Origin: Campylobacterota bacterium
Lineage (GTDB): Bacteria; Campylobacterota; Campylobacteria; Campylobacterales; Sulfurovaceae
DNA length: 5,465 nt
NCBI GenBank assembly: GCA_013153675.1
Contig: JAADEA010000027.1
Span: forward strand, 1 to 5,465
Reading direction: 5' to 3'
Shown here: one piece after another, positions 1 through 5,021 of the stretch
Layout of the letters: each line of letters begins with the position of its first letter
How positions within the stretch are numbered: the first letter of the stretch is position 1
Translations under genes and position numbers: made by a program
Notes under the pieces: generated by a model
Seen by the model: the letters and a program-made list of their open reading frames with translations, nothing else
Told to the model about the DNA's origin: nothing
Databases searched by the model: none

Positions 1-75
1 TCTAAAGATGAGATAAAAAGAGCTTTAGAGTTTATTAAAGAGATAGAGGAAAAAGAGAAGAAAAAGGAGAGTTAA
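1..75 (+). CDS. 3' end of an unidentified protein (partial)
   Basis: The frame is open from the left edge and ends at TAA (73-75), giving the last 24 residues of a protein whose body lies outside the window. The visible tail is highly charged and helix-like (it begins SKDEIKRALEFIKEIEE and ends in a Lys/Glu-rich stretch), as is common at the C-terminus of cytoplasmic proteins. No domain can be recognised, so no function is proposed. Support for a real gene end is the good hairpin terminator that begins within the last codons and the absence of a competing frame. It is on the same strand as the permease operon downstream, but the terminator and a fresh promoter separate them. Confidence 0.6.
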   Translation, partial: SKDEIKRALEFIKEIEEKEKKKES

Positions 76-90
76 CTCCTTTTCTTTTTT
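62..90 (+). terminator. Rho-independent terminator overlapping the stop codon
   Basis: AAAAGGAG (62-69) pairs perfectly over 8 bp with CTCCTTTT (76-83) around a 6-nt loop, AGTTAA, that contains the stop codon of the upstream gene. A C and then a run of six T (85-90) follow, and T-rich sequence continues to about 101. This is the layout of an intrinsic terminator. It would end the upstream transcript before the permease promoter. Confidence 0.75.
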
Positions 91-134
91 AAATATTTTT
101 TAGCTTTTCTTTATAAATTAGCTAAATTTAAGAT

Positions 135-167
135 TTGTTTACATAGTATAAGGGGGTATAGTATATA
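135..167 (+). promoter_or_regulatory. Probable sigma-70 promoter of the permease-repressor operon
   Basis: TTTACA (138-143, five of six matches to TTGACA) lies 17 bp before GTATAT (161-166), with TATATA at 162-167 as an alternative -10. TTGTTT (135-140) with TATAGT (157-162) is a second possible pairing. The exact hexamers are uncertain because the region is so AT-rich. Some promoter is expected here, since the upstream gene is closed by a terminator and the permease has its own Shine-Dalgarno (AAGGAG, 167-172). All candidate -10 elements lie inside or at the edge of the operator, so a bound repressor would block RNA polymerase. Confidence 0.5.
143..164 (+). promoter_or_regulatory. CsoR/FrmR/RcnR-type operator with a central G tract
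   Basis: Two arms, ATAGTATA (143-150) and TATAGTAT (157-164), form an inverted repeat with seven of eight positions matching. They flank A plus a run of five G (152-156). An AT-rich inverted repeat around a G/C tract is the known operator form of the CsoR/RcnR/FrmR (DUF156) repressor family. A member of that family is encoded in this operon. The five-G run stands out in an otherwise very AT-rich spacer. The site overlaps the candidate -10 and ends just before the ribosome binding site. The binding partner is inferred from motif type and gene linkage. Confidence 0.7.
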
Positions 168-178
168 AGGAGAAGAGA

Positions 179-1222
179 ATGAGCTATCTAAAAGAGTTTT
201 TTATAAACTTTTTTGAGTTAGCCAATGCTATGAGTATCTATATCTTAGTTGGATTAATATTTGCTGGTTTTTTAAAAGAGATTTTGCCAAATGATTTTAT
301 AATAAAACATCTTGGAAAAGGTGATATAAAAAGTGTTATAAAAGCAACAATTCTTGGAATTCCAATGCCAGTTTGCTCTTGTAGTGTAATTCCTTTAGCA
401 AAATCCCTTCAAAAAGAGGGAGCAAGCAAAGGGGCGGTGCAGAGCTTTTTAATCTCAACTCCAATTACTGGGGTTGATTCTATTTTTGCAACATATAGCT
501 TTTTTGGCTGGTTTTTTACAATTTATAGAGTAATAACATCAATAATAATTGCAATAGTGGCTGGAGTTTTGCAAAATATATTTTCAAAAGAGAAAAAAGC
601 TATTTTTAAGAGCAATCTATCTTTATCTCCAATCCCATCTTCAAATATAATTTTTACTCAAAAATTCTCAAATAGTTGCCCTACTTTTACTACTAAAAAG
701 AGTTTTTCAATTAAAAGGGTATTTTCATACGCTTTTAATACTCTTTTTAGCGATATTGCAAAAGCTTTATTTATTGGTCTTATTATTGGAGCTCTTTTTG
801 CAACACTCTTGCCAAAAGAGCTTTTAGAAGCAGTTAGTAGCAATTTGTTTTTAACTTATGTATTAGTAATTCTTATCTCTCTTCCTCTATATATTTGTGC
901 AACTTCTTCTTTGCCAATTGGAGCATCTTTATATCTAAGCAGGCTTCCTCTTGGAGCTGTTTTTATATTCTTAAGTGCCGGTCCTGCTACAAACAGTGTT
1001 ACAATGAGTGTTGTAAAAGAGATGTTTGGAAAAAGATCTTTAATAATATATCTTGCAACAATTTCCATATTAAGCATTCTTTTTGCTTATATTCTTGATA
1101 TATTTTTTGGGGATTTACATATTAAAAATTTTATAAAAGAGCATCAAGAATTTAATTTTATAAATTATATGGCAACTGCTATAATGCTTATATTAATTGC
1201 AATTTATTGGAGGAGAAAATGA
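179..1222 (+). CDS. ArsP/SO_0444-like permease, probable heavy-metal efflux transporter
   Basis: A 347-residue polytopic inner-membrane protein of the permease family that includes ArsP and the SO_0444-type Cu/Zn exporters (PF03773). It has two similar halves. In the first, GIPMPVCSCSVIP (60-72) carries a Cys-Ser-Cys motif and is followed by STPITGVDS (93-101). In the second, SLPLYICATSSLPIG (234-248) and SAGPATNS (266-273) occupy the matching places. A polar stretch at about 136-180 joins the halves. Hydrophobic segments lie near 14-32, 87-104, 113-135, 193-211, 225-245 and 287-310, with a last one near 326-343. The Cys pair suggests a thiophilic metal such as Cu(I) or Zn(II), or possibly an arsenical; the substrate is inferred. 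The ATG follows AAGGAG (167-172) by 6 nt. It is first in an operon with a metal-type repressor and lies behind that repressor's likely operator. Confidence 0.85.
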   Translation: MSYLKEFFINFFELANAMSIYILVGLIFAGFLKEILPNDFIIKHLGKGDIKSVIKATILGIPMPVCSCSVIPLAKSLQKEGASKGAVQSFLISTPITGVDSIFATYSFFGWFFTIYRVITSIIIAIVAGVLQNIFSKEKKAIFKSNLSLSPIPSSNIIFTQKFSNSCPTFTTKKSFSIKRVFSYAFNTLFSDIAKALFIGLIIGALFATLLPKELLEAVSSNLFLTYVLVILISLPLYICATSSLPIGASLYLSRLPLGAVFIFLSAGPATNSVTMSVVKEMFGKRSLIIYLATISILSILFAYILDIFFGDLHIKNFIKEHQEFNFINYMATAIMLILIAIYWRRK

Positions 1223-1518
1223 GAGATTGCAGTGTTGAGAATAAGAAGCTAATAAATAGGGTAAATAGAATTGAAGGGCAACTTAGAGCCCTTAAGGCAA
1301 AATTAAAAGAGGAAGAGGATTGTGGCAAAAAAGATCCATATGAGGTTATAAGACAGCTAAGCGCTATTAAAGGGGCAATAAATGGAATGATAAATTCATA
1401 TATTGAGCATTATGCAAAAGAGCATATAATCAAAGAGATAAAAGAAGCCCCAAGTTATGAAGATGCTCTTGTTAGTATTGATTCTTTATTAGAAGTAATT
1501 AAAACTTTTGGTAAATAG
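1219..1518 (+). CDS. CsoR/FrmR/RcnR-family (DUF156) metal- or ligand-sensing repressor
   Basis: A 99-residue all-helical DNA-binding repressor. The family signature is clear: NRVNRIEGQLRAL (13-25) in the first helix, then RQLSAIKGAINGMINSYIEH (45-64) in the second. Members form tetramers that bind G-tract operators and release DNA when metal or formaldehyde binds a Cys/His site. The likely site uses Cys35 with His64 and/or His69; Cys4 is also present. A five-residue insertion (about GKKDP, 36-40) separates Cys35 from helix 2, and the usual helix-2 His position is Tyr65, so the ligand cannot be read off safely. The ATG at 1219 overlaps the permease stop as ATGA and has GGAGGA (1209-1214) at good distance. 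An upstream TTG at 1207 is less likely, as it precedes that site. The gene should be co-transcribed with the permease and autoregulated through the 143-164 operator. Confidence 0.88.
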   Translation: MRDCSVENKKLINRVNRIEGQLRALKAKLKEEEDCGKKDPYEVIRQLSAIKGAINGMINSYIEHYAKEHIIKEIKEAPSYEDALVSIDSLLEVIKTFGK

Positions 1519-1525
1519 ATAAAAG

Positions 1526-2359
1526 TTATAATATATGCAATGAGTTTGCTTTTAATATCCAATCTCTTAACTCTTCCCAATTTTTCTCTTTTACCATATT
1601 TTTAGCTTTAGATATCTCATCTATAAAAGCATCCATTGCCTCTAATAGATTTTCTCTGTTTTGTTTAAATATATCTATCCACATATTAGGAGAGCTTTTT
1701 GCTATTCTACTCATATCTTTAAATCCTCCTCCAGCAAGAGCAATAATTGCTTTTGGGTCTTCTTGCTCTAATACACTATTTGCTAAAGAGTAGCTTACAA
1801 TATGTGGCATATGGGATATAAATGCTGCATGTTTATCATGCTCTTTTGCATTCATATAAAATATTTTCATACCAAGATCTTGAAATATCTCTTTTGCTAA
1901 TTCTCTTTGTCTCTCTCCGCTATCTTCAATATTACACAATACAACAACTTTTCCTTTATAGAGCTTTTTATCGGCTGCTAAAGGACCACTCTTTTCTGTT
2001 CCTGTCATTGGATGGGCTGCTACAAAATTTTTTCTTATATTTTTAGGAATATTTTCAATAATTTTCTCTTTTGTGCTTCCAAAATCTATAATTGTAGTAT
2101 CTTTTGATACATTTTTTAAAAGAGGTAAAGTTTTTATAATTCCCTCTACTGGAATTGCTAAAATAATCAGATCAAAATTGTTAAATTTTTCGATAGAATC
2201 TGTTACTTTATCTACAATATTTAGATCAAGTGCTTCTAAGGCATGTTGATCATTTCTATCATAGCCTACAATCTCTAAATCTTTATTTTTGTATCTTTTT
2301 TTTAGAGCAAGCGCAAAAGATCCTCCCATTAATCCAAGTCCAATTATTCCAACTCTCAT
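1526..2359 (-). CDS. tyrA: Prephenate dehydrogenase
   Basis: A 277-residue cytoplasmic enzyme that oxidatively decarboxylates prephenate to 4-hydroxyphenylpyruvate with NAD(P)+, the committed step to tyrosine. The N-terminal Rossmann fold has GLGLMGGS (7-14), and Asp34 at the end of beta-2 (VGYDRN) favours NAD+. DFGSTK (92-97) and AAHPMTGTEKSG (114-125) follow, with His116 in the place of the catalytic histidine. The helical dimerisation half contains KEHDKHAAFISHMPHIVSYSLA (about 172-193). The length is normal for a monofunctional enzyme, with no chorismate mutase or ACT domain. The ATG directly follows the TAA of the hydrolase gene (TAAATG), with a modest AAGGGA site 7 nt before it (2372-2367), so the two genes form an operon. 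Its 3' end faces the repressor gene across 7 bp. Confidence 0.92.
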   Translation of the reverse strand: MRVGIIGLGLMGGSFALALKKRYKNKDLEIVGYDRNDQHALEALDLNIVDKVTDSIEKFNNFDLIILAIPVEGIIKTLPLLKNVSKDTTIIDFGSTKEKIIENIPKNIRKNFVAAHPMTGTEKSGPLAADKKLYKGKVVVLCNIEDSGERQRELAKEIFQDLGMKIFYMNAKEHDKHAAFISHMPHIVSYSLANSVLEQEDPKAIIALAGGGFKDMSRIAKSSPNMWIDIFKQNRENLLEAMDAFIDEISKAKNMVKEKNWEELRDWILKANSLHIL

Positions 2360-2971
2360 TTAAATATCCCTTTTTACAACTTCTATCCAATAATCGATAT
2401 ATTTTAATTCCTCTTTTAATGATGATTTAGGACCGTGTCCCGGTAATAAGGTTTTGTTAATATTATTATAATCTTTTTTTAATCTTTTCAGGCTATTTAG
2501 CATATCTTTTGGATTAGAAAATGGAAGATCCCATCTACCAATAGAGTTTTTAAATAGAAAGTCTCCACTAAACCAGATATTATTAAACTCTATTACGCTA
2601 CATCCAGGCGAGTGTCCTTTAAATGTGATAAATTTAAATTTTTCTCCTTCTATCTCGATAATTTGATTATCTTCTACTAAAAAATCGGGATTGCTTTTTG
2701 GAGTTCCAAGATGAAAGGGATCCTCTTTTAGCATAAAAGCATCATCTTTTGGACAATAAATAGGAATTTTTAATCTATCTTTTAGCTCTTGATTGCTCCA
2801 TACATGATCAAAATGCCCATGTGTATTAAATATAGCTTTAGGGTTTGATATATTGTCTAATACCCACTTAGATGCATCTATTCCTGGATCTATAATAAAA
2901 TCTTTGTTATTTATAGTTAATATATAACAATTTGTTTGATAACTTCCCATAGGTTTTACTTTAATATTCAT
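2360..2971 (-). CDS. Metallo-beta-lactamase-fold hydrolase, YcbL/glyoxalase II-like
   Basis: A 203-residue soluble protein with a full set of metallo-beta-lactamase ligands: THGHFDH (50-56) gives His51, His53, Asp55 and His56. GHSPG (119-123) gives His120, SGD (135-137) gives Asp137, and LLPGHGP (175-181) gives His179. The N-terminus PMGSYQTNCYIL and the GRWDLP segment (145-150) place it with the small YcbL-like, glyoxalase II-related thioesterases, which lack the long C-terminal substrate domain of true glyoxalase II. A binuclear Zn or Fe site is expected. The substrate is unknown, and a glutathione thioester is only one possibility. The start is supported by AAGGAG on the minus strand (2989-2984), although its 12-nt spacing is long. 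It is the first gene of an operon with tyrA and divergent from the DUF455 gene; no functional link to tyrosine synthesis is evident. Confidence 0.88.
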   Translation of the reverse strand: MNIKVKPMGSYQTNCYILTINNKDFIIDPGIDASKWVLDNISNPKAIFNTHGHFDHVWSNQELKDRLKIPIYCPKDDAFMLKEDPFHLGTPKSNPDFLVEDNQIIEIEGEKFKFITFKGHSPGCSVIEFNNIWFSGDFLFKNSIGRWDLPFSNPKDMLNSLKRLKKDYNNINKTLLPGHGPKSSLKEELKYIDYWIEVVKRDI

Positions 2972-2982
2972 TTGTCTATAAT
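2954..2982 (+). promoter_or_regulatory. Candidate promoter for the DUF455 gene, leaderless geometry
   Basis: A perfect TATAAT lies at 2977-2982, with weak -35 candidates TTTTAC (2954-2959, 17-bp spacer) or TTTACT (2955-2960, 16-bp spacer) inside the start of the divergent hydrolase gene. Transcription normally starts about 6-8 bp after the -10 box, which here falls at 2989-2990, the first base of the ATG. The absence of a Shine-Dalgarno before that ATG fits a leaderless mRNA. The start site is predicted only. Confidence 0.45.
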
Positions 2983-2983
2983 A

Positions 2984-2989
2984 CTCCTT
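2984..2989 (-). promoter_or_regulatory. Ribosome binding site of the hydrolase gene
   Basis: On the minus strand these bases read AAGGAG, a full Shine-Dalgarno core, 12 nt before the hydrolase ATG (2971-2969). The spacing is longer than the usual 5-9 nt. It lies within the 18-bp gap between the two divergent genes, immediately beside the plus-strand DUF455 start, so the two genes' initiation signals occupy the same DNA. Confidence 0.55.
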
Positions 2990-3799
2990 ATGGATTGTAA
3001 AATATTATTAGAAGAAGCACTCTTTAGCTCTAATATACAACTAAAGAGAGATCATCTTGAAAAATTTCAATACAATTGTATCAAAAATACTCCATCTTTA
3101 AACTACATACCAAAGAGGTTAACTACTCCCTCTTATAGTGATATTTGTAAAATTGTCCCACTCAAAGAGCTTCCTAAAAGAAGAAATTTTGCTAATAAAG
3201 ATGAATTAATTGCTCTTGTTCACTCAATTGCTCATATTGAATATAGCGCAATAGATTTAGCTATTGATGCTGTGTATAGATTTTTCTTTATGCCAAATGA
3301 GTATAAAAAAGATTGGATAGAGGTTGCTTTAGATGAAATTAGACACTTTTTACTATTACAAGAGCTTTTATTTGAGTTAGATAGTTATTATGGAGCTTTA
3401 GAGGTGCACTCTTCTTTATTTGAGATGGCAAAAAAGACAAGTGATTCAGTATTAGAGAGAATGGCTGTTATTCCACGATTTTATGAGGCAGTAGGACTTG
3501 ATGTAAATCCTAAAATAGTAGATAAACTAAAAAGTTATAAGAAGAATAAGATTATTTTAAAATTAATCGATGCTTTAAATATTATATATAAAGAGGAGAT
3601 AGAACATGTTAAAAAAGGGGATAAATGGTTTAAATATTTATGTTTAAAAGAGAATCTATCTCCTATTGATACATATTTTGATATTATTAGGAAGTATAAT
3701 TTACATTTAAAGGGAAAATTTATAAATATTGAAGGGAGAAAAGAGGCTGGGTTTAGTTGTAAAGAGCTGATAAAAATTGGGGCAAATAGTTGTGATTAG
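2990..3799 (+). CDS. DUF455 family protein, ferritin-like, probable diiron protein
   Basis: A 269-residue protein of the DUF455 (PF04305) family, which has a ferritin-like four-helix fold and no settled biochemical role. Candidate metal ligands are Glu84 in HIEYSAIDLA (82-91), an ExxH pair at Glu116/His119 (DEIRHF), Glu166 in RFYEAVGLD (163-171), and a second ExxH at Glu203/His206 (EEIEHVKKGDKW). The C-terminal part keeps the NIEGRKEAGFS segment typical of the family. I chose the ATG at 2990 because the longer reading from TTG 2936 runs into the divergent hydrolase gene and adds unrelated hydrophobic residues. There is no Shine-Dalgarno before 2990, but a TATAAT sits 7 bp upstream, so translation may be leaderless. 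An oxygenase, hydroxylase or oxidative-stress role is possible from the fold, but unproven. Confidence 0.87.
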   Translation: MDCKILLEEALFSSNIQLKRDHLEKFQYNCIKNTPSLNYIPKRLTTPSYSDICKIVPLKELPKRRNFANKDELIALVHSIAHIEYSAIDLAIDAVYRFFFMPNEYKKDWIEVALDEIRHFLLLQELLFELDSYYGALEVHSSLFEMAKKTSDSVLERMAVIPRFYEAVGLDVNPKIVDKLKSYKKNKIILKLIDALNIIYKEEIEHVKKGDKWFKYLCLKENLSPIDTYFDIIRKYNLHLKGKFINIEGRKEAGFSCKELIKIGANSCD

Positions 3800-3828
3800 C
3801 TATTAACTATCTGTCAATCTTAATAAAT

Positions 3829-3834
3829 TATAAT
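3829..3834 (+). promoter_or_regulatory. Candidate -10 box upstream of the aminotransferase-lpxK operon
   Basis: A perfect TATAAT occurs in the spacer after the DUF455 gene. No good -35 is seen at 16-18 bp, so it is only a candidate; AT-rich DNA gives such boxes by chance. A start at about 3841 would leave a leader of roughly 70 nt before the aminotransferase ATG. I see no terminator for the DUF455 transcript in 3800-3840, so read-through from DUF455 into this operon is also possible. Confidence 0.35.
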
Positions 3835-3840
3835 AATTTT

Positions 3841-3909
3841 ATGAAAAAATGTGCTACTATATGCCAAATATTTTACATTTTTGTCTTAGTAGTTAAAGAG
3901 AGGAAATAA
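3841..3909 (+). CDS. Possible 22-codon upstream ORF (uncertain)
   Basis: An ATG at 3841 opens a 22-residue frame (MKKCATICQIFYIFVLVVKE, then RK) that ends at TAA 3907-3909, 2 bp before the aminotransferase ATG. The peptide is Lys-flanked and hydrophobic in the middle, as in a tiny membrane peptide. The frame covers the aminotransferase ribosome binding site (GAGAGGA, 3898-3904). It has no Shine-Dalgarno of its own, but a TATAAT ends 6 bp before it. A short frame in such AT-rich DNA may well arise by chance, so this is listed as a possibility only. Confidence 0.18.
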   Translation: MKKCATICQIFYIFVLVVKERK

Positions 3910-3911
3910 AA

Positions 3912-5021
3912 ATGGAAAAGAGAATACCTTTTTATAAAACTTCAATAGATGGCGGTATTATAGATTTAAATTATAATTTTAAAATGGGGTCTCCTATAGA
4001 TAGATTGGAAAAAGAGGTAAATAATACTTTTAATTTATCAAACTCTTTATCTTTAGGTTCTTCTTCAGCGGCTATGCATCTTGCTATGTGTGCTTTAGAT
4101 TTAAAAAGAGGAGATAAAGTAATTTGTCCTGTTAATTCATTTGTAGATATTCCAGAATCTGTTAGACACTTTGATTCTGAGCCTATATTTGTAGATATCG
4201 ATCCAAAAAGATATACTATTTTAACTGATGAGTTAGAAAGAACTATTATCGCAAATAAGAGTAAAAAGTTAAGGGCAGTGGTTGTAACCCATTTTGCTGG
4301 ATTAGCTGCTAATATTGATGAGATAAAAGATATTGCAAAAAAACATAATTTAGCTGTAATTGAAGATGCAACAGATTCATTAGGATTAGAGATTAATGGT
4401 AGATATGCAGGAAGTATTGGAGATATTGGGGTATATAGTTTTGAGTATAAGCTTTGTAGGTATATTTCTGGAGGGTTGCTTGCTACTTCAAATGAAGAGT
4501 ATTTTGAGAGGGCAAAACTTTTAAGTAATCATGCATTAATTTATGAAAATGAGGATATTTACTATCTATATGATATAAAAGATATTGGATGTGATTATAG
4601 AATGAGTGAGTTAAATTCAATTATATGCTATGAGTCATTTAAAAAGTTTAGAGATAATATTAAAAGAAGAAGAGAAATAGCTGCTATTTATAGAAGAGAA
4701 CTTGATGGAGTAGCTCATATTACTTTGCCAGTTGAAGATAAAGATCATATATATCACTATTTTATTATTGAGATAGATAAAAATAGAGATGCATTTGCAA
4801 GAGAGTTGAAAAAAAGGGGTGTAGAGGTTGGATTGCACTATGTTCCACTCCATTTAACTAAATATTATAAAGAGAAATATAATTTAAAAATATTTGATTT
4901 TCCAAATGCTCTTCATATTTTCCAAAAGACAATGTCTTTGCCTATATATCCTTTAATGAGTAATGATGATGTTTTATATGTTTGTGAAGCTATTAAGGAA
5001 GTAGCTAAACATCATATATAA
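3912..5021 (+). CDS. DegT/DnrJ/EryC1/StrS-family PLP aminotransferase
   Basis: A 369-residue fold-type I PLP protein of the family that aminates nucleotide keto-sugars. Family features in order are GSSSAAMHLA (49-58, phosphate binding), SFVDIPESVRHFDSEPIFVDIDP (76-98), IEDATDSLG (150-158, with Asp152 facing the pyridine nitrogen), SFEYK (176-180, with Lys180 as likely Schiff-base lysine), SGG (186-188), GCDYRMSEL (226-234) and GLHYVPLH (307-314). The active-site segment is unusual. One residue is missing between the SF pair and the lysine relative to the common SFHxxK form, and Asp155 stands where Gln or His is usual. The ATG follows GAGAGGA (3898-3904) by 7 nt. Its stop overlaps the lpxK start (TAATG), so it may act on a cell-surface or lipid A sugar; that is inferred from context. 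Reduced or altered activity is possible. Confidence 0.85.
   Translation: MEKRIPFYKTSIDGGIIDLNYNFKMGSPIDRLEKEVNNTFNLSNSLSLGSSSAAMHLAMCALDLKRGDKVICPVNSFVDIPESVRHFDSEPIFVDIDPKRYTILTDELERTIIANKSKKLRAVVVTHFAGLAANIDEIKDIAKKHNLAVIEDATDSLGLEINGRYAGSIGDIGVYSFEYKLCRYISGGLLATSNEEYFERAKLLSNHALIYENEDIYYLYDIKDIGCDYRMSELNSIICYESFKKFRDNIKRRREIAAIYRRELDGVAHITLPVEDKDHIYHYFIIEIDKNRDAFARELKKRGVEVGLHYVPLHLTKYYKEKYNLKIFDFPNALHIFQKTMSLPIYPLMSNDDVLYVCEAIKEVAKHHI

Noticed and set aside
114..130. Near-palindrome TAAATTAGC/GCTAAATTTA upstream of the permease promoter as a second operator
   Set aside because: It needs a one-base bulge, lacks the G tract expected for the linked repressor, and lies in very AT-rich DNA. 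A simple A/T-rich upstream promoter region explains it.
658..1098. Frames on both strands inside the permease gene
   Set aside because: They are fully contained in a well-supported membrane protein gene, lack ribosome binding sites, and show no recognisable domains.
1207..1218. TTG 1207 start for the repressor
   Set aside because: It would lie ahead of the GGAGGA site that serves ATG 1219, and the four extra residues have no family support.
1520..1554. Inverted repeats in the convergent gap (TAAAAG/CTTTTA, and GCAA/TTGC around TGAGT) as a bidirectional terminator
   Set aside because: The two stems compete for the same bases, the inner stem is only 4 bp, and the outer one is an all-but-AT stem with a long loop. 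Neither makes a convincing terminator.
1822..2430. Plus-strand frames opposite tyrA and the hydrolase
   Set aside because: They lie antisense to two genes with complete catalytic motifs and read as low-complexity Leu/Phe/Tyr/Ser-rich peptides, typical of complement frames in AT-rich genes.
2936..2989. Longer N-terminus of the DUF455 protein from TTG 2936
   Set aside because: It overlaps the start of the divergent hydrolase gene, adds residues unlike the family, and has no ribosome binding site. ATG 2990 gives a family-like start.
3786..3810. ATAGTT/AACTAT inverted repeat at the end of the DUF455 gene as a terminator
   Set aside because: The stem is 6 bp and AT-rich, with a 13-nt loop and no T run after it. 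It probably reflects base composition.
4635..4853. Minus-strand frame inside the aminotransferase gene
   Set aside because: It is Ile/Ser/Asn-rich with no motif and no ribosome binding site, and is a complement shadow of a well-supported gene.
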